Positions 25,777 through 35,079 of a stretch of DNA of 64,000 nucleotides are shown here, piece after piece. Position 1 is the first letter of the stretch, and each line of letters begins with the position of its first letter. The DNA is from an uncultured Eubacterium sp. (GTDB lineage: Bacteria > Bacillota > Clostridia > Lachnospirales > Lachnospiraceae). The stretch spans positions 186,001-250,000 of the forward strand of contig CAMUHY010000002.1 of NCBI GenBank assembly GCA_947088865.1, read 5' to 3'. The notes beneath the pieces were generated by a model. It saw nothing but the letters and a program-made list of their open reading frames with translations. It was not told where the DNA came from and made no database searches. Made by a program: the position numbers and the translations under genes.

Positions 25777-28236
25777 TTATTGGTTATTTTCTTCTTTGCT
25801 GCTGTTATCTGAATCTTTATTATCTGGTATTTTATTTTTGTTCTTTTCAATATTTTGCCAGAAATCATCTAATGGTCCGCTAACAGTAGAAGAATAACTG
25901 CCATCTTCATTAAATGTAACACTTTCTGCTACTCTTTCAGACTTTGACATTTCACTGGTATCAACTGGTTCAGGAATCCCTTTTACCCTTCTAAATATCT
26001 TCATAAATTCTTTTCCTGTAATGGTTTCTTTATCATAAAGATATTTAGCCAATTCATCCAATACGTCCCTATTTTCAGCCAACAACTTTTTAGCTTCTGC
26101 AAAACAGCTAGCAAGAAGCTGTTTAACTTCTTCATCAATAATAGCAGCCGTCTCATCCGAACAATTGAGTCTTGCAGAACCATCTAAATATTTGCTCTCA
26201 ATCGTTTCTAGGCTCATCAATCCAAACTTTTCAGACATTCCATACTGCGTAATCATCGCTCTTGCAATATCCGTTGCTTTCTCAATATCATTGGATGCTC
26301 CTGTTGTCACTGTATCAAAAATAATTTCTTCCGCAGCACGTCCGCCAAGAAGTGTGACAAGCCTTGCCATCAGTTCATCTTTTGTCATAAGATATTTTTC
26401 TTCCTCAGGCACCTGCATAACATAACCCAATGAACCCATTGTTCTTGGCACAATCGTTATCTTTTGAACAGGCTCTGCATCCTTTTTTAATGCTGTGATA
26501 AGTGCATGACCGACTTCATGATATGCAACGGTGCGTTTTTCTTGTTTACTTAAAATTCGGTCTTTCTTTTCCTTACCAGCGATTACCACTTCAACCGCTT
26601 CAAACAAGTCTTTTTGTGTGACAACTTTTCGCCCGTCTTTAACAGCAGCAATAGCCGCCTCATTAATCATATTGGCAAGGTCTGAACCAACCGCGCCGCT
26701 TGTGGCAAGACCAATCTCGTCAAGGTCAACCGTATCATCCATCAAAACATCTTTAGAATGCACCTTTAAAACTTCAACTCTGCCCTTTAAATCAGGCTTG
26801 TCAACAATAATTCTTCTATCCAGTCGTCCCGGTCTTAACAGCGCCTTGTCCAAAACTTCTGGTCTGTTTGTCGCTGCAAGAATAAACAATCCCTTTGATG
26901 AATCAAAACCGTCCATCTCTGCTAAAAGCTGATTTAAAGTCTGTTCACGCTCATCATTGCCGCCGCCATACCTTGAATCTCTACTTTTACCAATGGCATC
27001 AATCTCATCAATAAAAATAATACATGGTGCTTGTTTTTGTGCTTCCTTAAACAAATCACGCACCCTTGAAGCACCCACGCCCACAAACATCTCTACAAAA
27101 TCAGAACCTGCCAATGAGAAAAATGGGACATTGGCTTCTCCTGCAACCGCTTTTGCAAGCAATGTTTTACCTGTACCCGGAGGTCCCACAAGCAATGCGC
27201 CCTTTGGCAGCTTGGCGCCTATCTTTGAATATTTGTCTGGATTATGCAAGAAATCCACAATCTCTTTTAATGATTCTTTTGCTTCGTCCTGTCCTGCCAC
27301 ATCCTTAAATGTTACACCTGTCTGTTTTTGCACATAGACTTTAGCCGTATTTTTACCAACGCCCATGCCTCCCATCATACCACCGCCAGACGATATCTTC
27401 CTATATATAAAGGTAAACATAAATATCATAATTAAAAGCGGCAAAATATAGGCAGCTAAAAATTCAATCATAGAAGCGCTCGAATCTGGAATATATCCAG
27501 AAATGGTGATATCTGGATTCTTTTTTAATATTGACACCAGCTCATCGTCATTGACATATGCTGTGTAATATGTGTATTTAATTTTTCCCAATTTATTTTG
27601 CTCGTTTGTTTCGTCGGCTGGTGTAATAACAATTCGGTCTGCGTCAAACTTTACTTCAGCAATTTTGTCATCTTCTACCATCTGAAGAAACTCGGTATAA
27701 GATATTTCTTTAAAACGAACGTTGTTTAAAAGCCCACGCAATAAAGAAAATCCTATAAATGTAAGAACAGCAGCAATTGCAAGTATCAAAATGGTGTTAA
27801 AATTTTTTTGCTTCTTGTTATTATTTTGGTTATTTCTATTGTTATTTTGATTATTGTTTCTTCTGTTATTTCCATTATTGTTGTCATAACCATTATAATT
27901 ACTGTTATTTTGATAATTTTGTCTATCGTAATTTGGACCATTCAGCCCACCACCATAATTTTGTCCGTTATAACCCTGATTACCATAATTTTGCCCATTA
28001 TAGCCTTGTCCGCCATAATTTTGTCCATTTAGTCGATTGTCATAATTTTGTCCATTATTGCCTTGACTGCCACGATTTGGACTATTGTAATCCTGACCGC
28101 CATAATTTGGACTATTGCCAACATCGCCCTGACCATTTGGCTTATGGTTGTAACTTTGTCCATTCTGGTTGTTTACATTGGGGTTGCCAGAATTGGTGTT
28201 TTCAGTGTTATTACCATTATTTTCCCAATTATCCAT
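25777..28236 (-). CDS. ftsH: ATP-dependent zinc metalloprotease FtsH with Asn/Gly-rich cytosolic tail
   Basis: 819 residues, about 170 more than typical. Residues 1-145 are a low-complexity Asn/Gly/Tyr/Gln tail with repeated GQNYG and NGQNYG units. Membrane helices lie at about 149-167 and 258-280 around a short extracytoplasmic domain. The AAA module has Walker A GPPGTGKT, Walker [12 protein letters not shown] and the second region [20 protein letters not shown]. The protease motif is HEVGH. It forms a membrane-bound hexamer degrading unstable membrane and cytosolic proteins. It precedes dnaE; the divergent neighbour is pyrG. Confidence 0.96.
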   Translation of the reverse strand: MDNWENNGNNTENTNSGNPNVNNQNGQSYNHKPNGQGDVGNSPNYGGQDYNSPNRGSQGNNGQNYDNRLNGQNYGGQGYNGQNYGNQGYNGQNYGGGLNGPNYDRQNYQNNSNYNGYDNNNGNNRRNNNQNNNRNNQNNNKKQKNFNTILILAIAAVLTFIGFSLLRGLLNNVRFKEISYTEFLQMVEDDKIAEVKFDADRIVITPADETNEQNKLGKIKYTYYTAYVNDDELVSILKKNPDITISGYIPDSSASMIEFLAAYILPLLIMIFMFTFIYRKISSGGGMMGGMGVGKNTAKVYVQKQTGVTFKDVAGQDEAKESLKEIVDFLHNPDKYSKIGAKLPKGALLVGPPGTGKTLLAKAVAGEANVPFFSLAGSDFVEMFVGVGASRVRDLFKEAQKQAPCIIFIDEIDAIGKSRDSRYGGGNDEREQTLNQLLAEMDGFDSSKGLFILAATNRPEVLDKALLRPGRLDRRIIVDKPDLKGRVEVLKVHSKDVLMDDTVDLDEIGLATSGAVGSDLANMINEAAIAAVKDGRKVVTQKDLFEAVEVVIAGKEKKDRILSKQEKRTVAYHEVGHALITALKKDAEPVQKITIVPRTMGSLGYVMQVPEEEKYLMTKDELMARLVTLLGGRAAEEIIFDTVTTGASNDIEKATDIARAMITQYGMSEKFGLMSLETIESKYLDGSARLNCSDETAAIIDEEVKQLLASCFAEAKKLLAENRDVLDELAKYLYDKETITGKEFMKIFRRVKGIPEPVDTSEMSKSERVAESVTFNEDGSYSSTVSGPLDDFWQNIEKNKNKIPDNKDSDNSSKEENNQ

Positions 28237-28333
28237 TCCTTCTCTCCATTCTTTTTGTGTATATGCACATTCAACATTATAATTATAATTTTCCCATAAA
28301 TCAATTAAAACTGTATTATTTTTTAAAAAAATA

Positions 28334-28362
28334 TGGAAAATAATTATAAACCGTTATATAAT
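28334..28362 (+). promoter_or_regulatory. Candidate pyrG promoter
   Basis: TATAAT at 28357-28362 with TGGAAA at 28334-28339, 17 bp apart. A small hairpin GCCG-ttatt-CGGC (28388-28400) lies in the leader just before the ribosome binding site. I see no terminator-like attenuator of the Bacillus pyrG kind. Confidence 0.6.
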
Positions 28363-28412
28363 GTTATTTATTATTCATTGATTTACAGCCGTTATTCGGC
28401 AGAACGGAGGAA

Positions 28413-30044
28413 ATGATGCCTGTTAAATACGTATTTGTCACAGGTGGCGTAGTATCTGGTCTTGGAAAGGGTATTACTGCTGCTTCTTTAGGACGTTTAC
28501 TGAAAGCTCGTGGATTTAAAGTTACCATGCAAAAATTTGACCCATATATTAACATTGACCCTGGTACAATGAACCCAATTCAGCACGGTGAGGTATTTGT
28601 TACCGATGACGGTGCGGAGACTGATTTAGACCTTGGTCATTACGAACGATTTATTGATGAAAGTCTCAATAAAAACTCCAATGTAACCACTGGCAAAGTA
28701 TACTGGGCGGTTTTACAAAAAGAGCGGCGCGGCGATTTTGGCGGCGGTACGGTTCAAGTTATTCCACATATTACCAATGAAATTAAAACGCGGTTTTTCC
28801 GTGATTTTTCATCAAACGATACAAAAATTGCAATTATTGAAGTTGGCGGAACGGTCGGCGATATTGAAAGTCAGCCTTTCCTCGAAGCTATACGACAATT
28901 TCAACATGAAGTCGGCAGAGAAAACGCCATTTTAATCCATGTAACACTGATTCCATACTTAAAAGCATCCGGCGAAATGAAAACAAAGCCTACACAGGCA
29001 AGTGTAAAGGAGCTTCAAGGCATGGGTATTCAGCCCGATATTCTTGTCTGCCGGACAGAACAGCCATTGCAGGCAGGTATTAAAGATAAGATTGCTCTTT
29101 TTTGCAATGTGCCAAAATCACATGTATTACAAAACCTTGATGTTGAGATTCTCTACGATGCACCGCTTGCTATGGAGGAAGAAAACCTTGCACAGGTAGC
29201 ATGTGAATGTCTGCATCTGGACTGTCCAGAACCAGACCTTGACGAATGGCGCGCAATGTGTACTGCATGGAAAAATCCTACTAAAAAAGTAACCATTGCA
29301 CTTGTTGGTAAATATATTCAGCTTCATGACGCCTACATCAGTGTTGTAGAGGCATTAAAACATGGTGGTGTTGCAAACTCTGCCGATGTTTCTATCAAAT
29401 GGGTAGACTCTGAAACAGTCAATGAAAACAATGCCAATGTCATCCTATCGGATGTTTCTGGTATACTCGTTCCTGGCGGTTTTGGCGACAGAGGCGTTGA
29501 GGGCAAAATACAGGCAATACGATATGCCAGAGAACATCATATTCCATTTTTGGGGCTTTGTCTTGGTATGCAGCTTTCTATTGTAGAATTTGCAAGAGAC
29601 GTCATCGGTTATTCCGATGCACACAGCGTTGAATTAAAGCCTGATACGACACACCCTGTCATTCATCTGATGCCAGACCAAGAAGGAATTGACGATATTG
29701 GCGGAACGCTTCGACTTGGTTCTTATCCTTGTGTTTTGGATAAGACAAGCATTGCTTACAAAGAGTATGGACAAGAGACGATACATGAACGTCACCGCCA
29801 TCGTTATGAAGTCAACAATGATTACAGAACTGTTCTTGCAGAACATGGCATGACTTTATCCGGCATTTCACCAGATGGAAGAATTATTGAAATGATTGAG
29901 TTAAAAGACCACCCATGGTTTGTTGCAACACAGGCTCATCCTGAATTAAAGTCACGACCAAACCGTCCGCATCCATTATTCAGAGGATTTATAGAAGCCT
30001 CATTAAAATATCAAAACGATGCAACTGCTTCGACAAAAAAATAA
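28413..30044 (+). CDS. pyrG: CTP synthase
   Basis: 543 residues. The N-terminal synthetase domain begins [20 protein letters not shown] (P-loop), with [13 protein letters not shown] and [18 protein letters not shown]. The C-terminal glutamine amidotransferase has the oxyanion strand [10 protein letters not shown], nucleophile elbow [11 protein letters not shown] and the HPELKSRP triad region. It makes CTP from UTP. GGAGG precedes two adjacent ATGs; the first is used. It is a single gene, ended by the hairpin at 30069-30170. Confidence 0.98.
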   Translation: MMPVKYVFVTGGVVSGLGKGITAASLGRLLKARGFKVTMQKFDPYINIDPGTMNPIQHGEVFVTDDGAETDLDLGHYERFIDESLNKNSNVTTGKVYWAVLQKERRGDFGGGTVQVIPHITNEIKTRFFRDFSSNDTKIAIIEVGGTVGDIESQPFLEAIRQFQHEVGRENAILIHVTLIPYLKASGEMKTKPTQASVKELQGMGIQPDILVCRTEQPLQAGIKDKIALFCNVPKSHVLQNLDVEILYDAPLAMEEENLAQVACECLHLDCPEPDLDEWRAMCTAWKNPTKKVTIALVGKYIQLHDAYISVVEALKHGGVANSADVSIKWVDSETVNENNANVILSDVSGILVPGGFGDRGVEGKIQAIRYAREHHIPFLGLCLGMQLSIVEFARDVIGYSDAHSVELKPDTTHPVIHLMPDQEGIDDIGGTLRLGSYPCVLDKTSIAYKEYGQETIHERHRHRYEVNNDYRTVLAEHGMTLSGISPDGRIIEMIELKDHPWFVATQAHPELKSRPNRPHPLFRGFIEASLKYQNDATASTKK

Positions 30045-30068
30045 ATAGACAACCCTATTTCGTACTTA

Positions 30069-30170
30069 GAGGCTGTCGCATAGAAAATGAAATATACAAG
30101 ATATGGTTCAATATTACATTTTAATATCTTGTAGTTGATTTTCTTTATGCGACAGTCTCTTTTTTTCCTC
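30069..30170 (+). terminator. Long hairpin terminator of pyrG
   Basis: The outer stem GGCTGTCGCATA pairs with TATGCGACAGTC, with an inner ACAAGATAT / ATATCTTGT pair, followed by CTTTTTTT. It is a member of the long-hairpin terminator family in this window. Confidence 0.85.
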
Positions 30171-30292
30171 ATCAAACAAACGGCAAAACGTACTGCAAAT
30201 ATCTGCTTGATTGATTTAAAAATTAGCATTGACAATATAAATATTCACCTTTATAATTGAACTGTAAGTTTAATTATTACAAGGAGAATTAC

Positions 30293-30931
30293 ATGGGACG
30301 ACGAAAAAAAGAGCCAAAAAGCGTACACCGAGAGCATATAGCTTCTGCTGCCTCTGTATTGTTTATGGAAAAAGGAATTGCCGCCACTTCTATGGATGAT
30401 ATTGCAAAAGCAGCAGGTTACAGCAAGGCAACTCTATATGTTTATTTTGAAAACAAAGAAGAAATTATCAGTATTTTGGTATTAAATAGCATGAAAAAAC
30501 TTTATGACTATATCTGTTGTGCTTTAGAACTGCAAAAAAGCACAAAAACAAGATATGATTTTATCTGTCGTGGTTTGGTACAATACCAAGAGGAATTTCC
30601 ATTTTACTTTAAAATGGTATTGGATAAAATCAATATCGACTTTGAAAATCGCAACTATCTTCCAGAAGAAAAAGAAACATATCAAGTTGGAGAAGAGATA
30701 AATAAAAAAATAAAAGACTTCTTAATATATGGCATAGAAAAAGGCGATTTGCGCGACAATCTAAAAATTATGCCTGCTATATTTAACTTTTGGGGTATGT
30801 TATCCGGAATTATTCAGCTTGCTTCAAATAAAGAAGAATACATTAAAAGTACAATGGGATTATCTAAAAAACAGTTTTTAGAGTATGGTTTTGATATGTT
30901 ATATTATTCCATTGCAAAGAAAGGGGGTTAA
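30293..30931 (+). CDS. TetR-family transcriptional regulator
   Basis: 212 residues from the ATG at 30293, which has AAGGAG upstream. The N-terminal TetR helix-turn-helix is clear: HIASAASVLFMEKGIAATSM, DDIAKAAGYSKATLYVYFEN. The C-terminal all-helical domain should bind an unknown ligand. The next gene begins one base after the stop and encodes a membrane-anchored FMN-binding protein, so the regulator probably controls this two-gene operon. No operator dyad was convincing in the short upstream region. Confidence 0.93.
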   Translation: MGRRKKEPKSVHREHIASAASVLFMEKGIAATSMDDIAKAAGYSKATLYVYFENKEEIISILVLNSMKKLYDYICCALELQKSTKTRYDFICRGLVQYQEEFPFYFKMVLDKINIDFENRNYLPEEKETYQVGEEINKKIKDFLIYGIEKGDLRDNLKIMPAIFNFWGMLSGIIQLASNKEEYIKSTMGLSKKQFLEYGFDMLYYSIAKKGG

Positions 30932-30932
30932 T

Positions 30933-31340
30933 ATGAAAATATCCCGAAAAAAAATCATTTTGTTTATCACCTTATTTTTTCTTCTTGTTAGTTTAATTTT
31001 GGCAGCAATTTATCTAAAAAATGTCGCAGCCTACAAAAAAGCTGTAAAAGAAACAACTTTTGACAGCATAGATATTTCTGTTATTCCAGACGGTGTCTAT
31101 ACTGGAGAATATGATGTTGATTTTATATATGCCAAAGTAAATGTAACCATTCAAGACAAAAAAATTATAAACATTGATATTTTGGAGCACAAAAATGAGC
31201 GCGGAAAACCTGCTGAAACAATTATAAAAACAATCATTGCAGAACAAAAAATAGATGTTGACACCATATCTGGTGCAACAAATTCAAGCACCGTTATTAA
31301 GAAAGCTGTTGAAAACGCCCTTCAAATGGATACGCATTAA
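30933..31340 (+). CDS. Membrane-anchored FMN-binding domain protein
   Basis: 135 residues from the ATG at 30933, preceded by AAAGGGGG; the longer in-frame reading overlaps the TetR gene and is unlikely. An N-terminal membrane segment (about 8-27, IILFITLFFLLVSLILAAIY) anchors an extracytoplasmic FMN_bind domain. The SGATNSST motif near the C-terminus matches the (S/T)GAT flavinylation motif to which FMN is covalently attached by ApbE-type transferases. Such proteins carry electrons in RNF-like or extracellular electron-transfer chains. No ApbE or electron-transfer partner is in view. Confidence 0.88.
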   Translation: MKISRKKIILFITLFFLLVSLILAAIYLKNVAAYKKAVKETTFDSIDISVIPDGVYTGEYDVDFIYAKVNVTIQDKKIINIDILEHKNERGKPAETIIKTIIAEQKIDVDTISGATNSSTVIKKAVENALQMDTH

Positions 31341-31404
31341 AAACTCTCATTGCCCCCAATATTGTAGGTATCTGTAAATTTTCAAAAGCATATATACATT
31401 AATT

Positions 31405-31438
31405 TTCTGCGAACAGATATGTTATACTGTTCGCAGAA
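31405..31438 (+). promoter_or_regulatory. Perfect 12-bp inverted repeat over a promoter-like sequence
   Basis: TTCTGCGAACAG (31405-31416) and CTGTTCGCAGAA (31427-31438) flank a 10-nt spacer; TATACT (31423-31428) overlaps the right arm as a -10. A GGAGGT ribosome binding site and ATG follow. The layout is that of an autoregulated gene's operator/promoter, but the gene body is missing. Confidence 0.5.
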
Positions 31439-31450
31439 TGGAGGTCACAT

Positions 31451-31513
31451 ATGAAAAAAAGGCATTATCTATTGAACACTACAAGACTGTTCTTTGTCTT
31501 TCTCCTTTTTTAA
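31451..31513 (+). pseudogene. 20-codon reading frame, possibly the 5' stump of a lost gene
   Basis: The ATG has a perfect GGAGGT 7 nt upstream and follows the inverted-repeat promoter. The peptide MKKRHYLLNTTRLFFVFLLF ends where the frame meets the convergent DUF1848 gene, whose 3' end it overlaps by 45 bp. It could be a genuine short hydrophobic peptide, but a truncated regulator or membrane gene is as likely. Confidence 0.35.
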
Positions 31514-32413
31514 AGACTTCTGTACACCTTGTATAACAATATCACTAGGTCTTGATACACCAAGAAGCAAAGGAGAAGTCTTATCATGGTATTGATAATT
31601 GTCTAATGCTTTCTGTGCACTTTTATTGGCATAGCAGTATTTACAGCCATTCATACAAGTATCATATGCTCCTATATCCCTACTTTCAATACAATGACAT
31701 CCTTGCCTTGTTCCTCTATGTTTCAAAGTCTTAAAGTCAATATTATTGGCTTTTCCTAAAATATTAAGTGTTATACAACCTGAAGTATGAATGCCATAAT
31801 CTGTAAACTTTCTATTTGTTCCACAGGTCTGAATAAAAATACCATATTTTTTAGCAATAGCGCCAAATCCTTGTGCCAGTTCATTGATATCCTGCTCTGT
31901 CAGCGCGATAAGTTCCGGCATATTGGTTTTTAGTTTTTTATACATTTCTACAAATCCAAAAATACAGCGGTCAATATAAGGCGCTAATACTTTTGCTATG
32001 CGCTCAAAAGTTTCTAAATGACATTTTACTGTATAGTCTTTTGTTAATAAAACAGGGTCATATCTCCATGCAATACGCTGTTTTCCAACTAATTTTGACA
32101 GTTTTATCAACGTCTCCATACTTTCCTCTATACTAGGCACGCCTGGCTCAATATCTTTCCCATACGCTGTAATTGTGTAATAATAATATGTATTGAAACG
32201 TTCTGTAATTTCATGTAAACGCGCTAGTATTGGTTCGTAATTTTTAGAACAAAAAACAACACAATCCACCTTATCAGGGTCTAGCTCATAACGTACTACT
32301 TTATTCGTAAACAGAGGATTGCGTGAAAGCGCATACCCTTCTGAAAATCGATTTAGCAACCATTCTGTGTAATATTGTACTGTATCTGTCCGTCCTCCTG
32401 TGTTAAGAATCAT
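31469..32413 (-). CDS. DUF1848 family protein
   Basis: 314 residues. The start MILNTGGRTDTVQYYTEWLL, the middle VVFCSKNYEPILARLHEI and YYYYTITAYGKDIEPGVP, and IAWRYDPVLLTKDYT match the DUF1848 pattern. The C-terminus is cysteine-rich with CHCIESRDIG and TCMNGCKYCYAN, a C-x3-C-x2-C arrangement like the radical SAM cluster motif but at the C-terminal end. An Fe-S-dependent enzyme is therefore plausible, but no activity is established to my knowledge. It is a single gene, convergent with the FMN-binding gene. Confidence 0.9.
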   Translation of the reverse strand: MILNTGGRTDTVQYYTEWLLNRFSEGYALSRNPLFTNKVVRYELDPDKVDCVVFCSKNYEPILARLHEITERFNTYYYYTITAYGKDIEPGVPSIEESMETLIKLSKLVGKQRIAWRYDPVLLTKDYTVKCHLETFERIAKVLAPYIDRCIFGFVEMYKKLKTNMPELIALTEQDINELAQGFGAIAKKYGIFIQTCGTNRKFTDYGIHTSGCITLNILGKANNIDFKTLKHRGTRQGCHCIESRDIGAYDTCMNGCKYCYANKSAQKALDNYQYHDKTSPLLLGVSRPSDIVIQGVQKSLKKEKDKEQSCSVQ

Positions 32414-32490
32414 TTTGTACCTGCCTCCTATTTTATCTTTTTTGATTTTATTATTTTTAGCACCATCTTTGATGTTATAAACTTATATTT

Positions 32491-33213
32491 TTATTTTATA
32501 CCATATTCAGCCGCTACGGTTATACAATATCCTTCATTTCTTAAATAATTAATTTCATATATACTATATATATCTTTCAGACGCTGACTTTCTAATATCA
32601 ACTTGTCCCCCATCTGAAAATAAATACCCTCTATAATTTGAGATAATCCTTTTCCAGTAGCTTTTGACACGGCTTCCTTTGCTGTCCATAAGCGAAAAAA
32701 ACGTTCTTGTTTTTCTTCTAAAATTTCATTTACCCAAAACTTTTCTTTTTCACTAAAACATTTTCTCATTACTTTTTCATTCATTTGATGTTTTCCTTCA
32801 ATATCAATTCCAACAGGCACATCTGCCACTACACAAACGGCATAATCCCCCGCATGAGATAAATTAAAATAGATAGGATTTATCTCTATAAGCATTGGCT
32901 TACCACCCTTTTGATACTCTATTTCATATGAAAATGCCATCTTGCTGTTTATGCCTTTTTCAATATCATTTTTAGAAAGACTTTTTATAACACAATCTTT
33001 TGAGACATTTTCTTTATGTTTATACGCTGTCACACCATAATTTAAAACAAGCTCTGCTGCCAGACTTCTTGCTTTGTCCTCCTTATTTTTTAACTGGTCA
33101 ATTTTTTGTTTTCTTCTCAAAGGCATGACATCGTAAGCCTTGTCAAACAGATATTTACATGTAAACATACCTATATTTAAAACAGCAATTTGCATTTTTG
33201 TCAACAGTTCCAC
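32491..33213 (-). CDS. 4'-phosphopantetheinyl transferase (Sfp-type)
   Basis: Up to 240 residues. VPVGIDIEGKHQ supplies the magnesium-binding Asp/Glu and FFRLWTAKEAVSKATGKGL the WxxKEAxxK motif. HAGDYAVCVVA precedes them as usual for the Sfp class. The enzyme transfers phosphopantetheine from CoA to a carrier protein. The start is uncertain: GTG at 33213 abuts AAGGA, while TTG at 33204 has the same site at 8 nt. It overlaps the 3' end of the FliB-like gene. No carrier-protein or synthase gene is nearby. Confidence 0.9.
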   Translation of the reverse strand: MELLTKMQIAVLNIGMFTCKYLFDKAYDVMPLRRKQKIDQLKNKEDKARSLAAELVLNYGVTAYKHKENVSKDCVIKSLSKNDIEKGINSKMAFSYEIEYQKGGKPMLIEINPIYFNLSHAGDYAVCVVADVPVGIDIEGKHQMNEKVMRKCFSEKEKFWVNEILEEKQERFFRLWTAKEAVSKATGKGLSQIIEGIYFQMGDKLILESQRLKDIYSIYEINYLRNEGYCITVAAEYGIK

Positions 33214-34418
33214 TCCTTACAACAAAATAATCGCAATAAATTAACGACACTATAACACCTCTTTTTACAAAACAATTTGCTGTAAACTTCATAATTATAA
33301 TAACTATGTTCAAATTGACGCGAATATAAATGAGCAATATCAATCTGTTCTTTTTTATCAAGTACACCGCCATTTTGACACCATGCCGCCATATCCAACT
33401 GCTTGAGTACCTCATATCCCACAACAGCATTTTTTACCTTTAATAAAATATTGTAATCATACACAGCATATAAAAAATACCGATATATATAATACATCAA
33501 TAATTGTTTATATTCATAATCTCTGTCTTTATAATATTTATCAAAAGATAAAACTATTTTTTTGTACTCTTTATATCCGCTCAAACCGTCTATAAATTGA
33601 TGATAACAGGACACATACCTATTCCAGTCAGGATTGATAACCTCCATATCCGGAAATGTATCAAAAAATTGACGGACTGATTTTAATAGATTGGTATATA
33701 TTTTATTTTGTTTATCCATTTCTATTGTAACCGTGTGATTTATACATTGTAACAGCCGACGTTTGCAATAATTTTCATCACTATATTTTTTTACAATATC
33801 AGAAATAGCACTATCCTTTTCCTTATCCAGAATCCTTTGAAGTTTTACTGCCATATCCAACAACAAAATAGCAACCTCATCCGAAGAAAATGTATCGTTT
33901 TGAATAATGTCATATGCACATATTCTTGCCTTTTTTAACTGATAATAAAGAAAACCATCAATATCATTGACTTGATTTAGTGGTTTTCCATCTTCTTTTA
34001 CGTCAAATGTCCATTTTTCCTGCAAATTAAATATCAATTCACCTGCTGTCTTACAAGATGGCGCTATCCCAATTTCTTTCTCATTTCCATAGGTATTGAT
34101 AAATCTTGGAAATTCAGCACAAGTATCACAAAGTTTATCCTCTCCAAGTTCTGTATATAAATCACATAAATTTTTTTCATTTAAAAAAGGACAACGTTTA
34201 TTTTCTGACAATGTAAAGGTACAGCCTCCCTCTCCATCTGGATTCATAACAGACTTTAACCGCTTGCCAAACGCTCCTTTTACTGATTGATAATATTGAT
34301 ATGCCTTCGCATCAACATCGACGTCCCACCCTGCACAACATGTATCAGTGCAGGCTCCTGCTATACATTTAAAATCTTTATAATAATGTGGTGTACAAAC
34401 CTTCATTTTTATTTCCAT
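33201..34418 (-). CDS. FliB-like lysine-N-methylase family protein
   Basis: 405 residues. The N-terminal cysteine-rich motif CIAGACTDTCCAGWDVDVD, the second cluster CPFLNEKNLCDLYTELGEDKLCDTCAEFPRF and the flanking basic region are diagnostic of the FliB (flagellin lysine-N-methylase) family. Family members methylate flagellin lysines, and the cysteine cluster probably binds Fe-S or zinc. No flagellar genes are visible in this window, so the target here is not known. It overlaps the phosphopantetheinyl transferase gene, forming a two-gene unit. Confidence 0.88.
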   Translation of the reverse strand: MEIKMKVCTPHYYKDFKCIAGACTDTCCAGWDVDVDAKAYQYYQSVKGAFGKRLKSVMNPDGEGGCTFTLSENKRCPFLNEKNLCDLYTELGEDKLCDTCAEFPRFINTYGNEKEIGIAPSCKTAGELIFNLQEKWTFDVKEDGKPLNQVNDIDGFLYYQLKKARICAYDIIQNDTFSSDEVAILLLDMAVKLQRILDKEKDSAISDIVKKYSDENYCKRRLLQCINHTVTIEMDKQNKIYTNLLKSVRQFFDTFPDMEVINPDWNRYVSCYHQFIDGLSGYKEYKKIVLSFDKYYKDRDYEYKQLLMYYIYRYFLYAVYDYNILLKVKNAVVGYEVLKQLDMAAWCQNGGVLDKKEQIDIAHLYSRQFEHSYYNYEVYSKLFCKKRCYSVVNLLRLFCCKEWNC

Positions 34419-34588
34419 TTCTGCCCTGCTTTTTACATAAAGAATAAAAAATTCTTACAAATTTATATTAAACAGCGCTTATTTTTAATTGTTGTCAACG
34501 CATTTATCCTTTGTTATACTTATAGCAATACTTTTTTAAAAACGTATTTTTTACTTTACAAAAACCAAGACAGGAATAAGTATTTATT

Positions 34589-35053
34589 ATGAAATTAAAT
34601 AACTTCACTACAATAAAAATGTCTATTTATAACGATTTTAAAAAATATGCTCTGTCCGCTTTACTTGTTCTCTTAGGATTGATATTATTGCAAGTCCTAT
34701 TTAAAAGAATATGTCCTATCTCTATTATCACAGGATATCCTTGTCCGGGATGCGGTATCACCCGAGCATTCTTTTTCTTTTTAACCTTTCGATGGAACCT
34801 TGCTTTTTCATATAATCCAACCATTTTTTTATGGTTATCTGTCATTGCATGGGGAATTTTTTTGCGGTATTTCATAAAAGACAATGCCTTTAAAACAAAG
34901 CACAAAAAAATATTCATTCGCGCAGTTACAGCAGTTGGAATAATATCCATTGCAGTATATATTGTGAGAATGAATATTCTTTACCCAAATGTTCCCCCTA
35001 TGACTTATAATACATTTAACATTTTACATTTACTGCATAGGTTTTTTATATAA
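34589..35053 (+). CDS. DUF2752 small membrane protein
   Basis: 154 residues. The diagnostic segment is ITGYPCPGCGITRAFFFFLT, a CPGCG motif between membrane helices; further helices lie at about 20-40, 85-105 and 115-135. The family is widespread, of unknown function and often encoded near Lgt or membrane-biogenesis genes; lgt is the convergent neighbour here. The start has no obvious ribosome binding site close by (AGGA is 13 nt away), so the true start may be the internal ATG at residue 11. Confidence 0.85.
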   Translation: MKLNNFTTIKMSIYNDFKKYALSALLVLLGLILLQVLFKRICPISIITGYPCPGCGITRAFFFFLTFRWNLAFSYNPTIFLWLSVIAWGIFLRYFIKDNAFKTKHKKIFIRAVTAVGIISIAVYIVRMNILYPNVPPMTYNTFNILHLLHRFFI

Positions 35054-35079
35054 TTACGTAAAATTAATTTTTTTTATTT

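Noticed and set aside
27802-28236. Rightward frames opposite the FtsH tail (Ile/Val-rich and His/Asn-rich)
   Set aside because: They are complements of the Asn/Gly-rich repeat, lack ribosome binding sites and have no family resemblance.
31405-31438. Inverted repeat as a LexA (SOS) box because it contains CGAACA and TGTTCG
   Set aside because: The Gram-positive LexA box is CGAAC-N4-GTTCG; here the half-sites are separated by about 10 extra bases.
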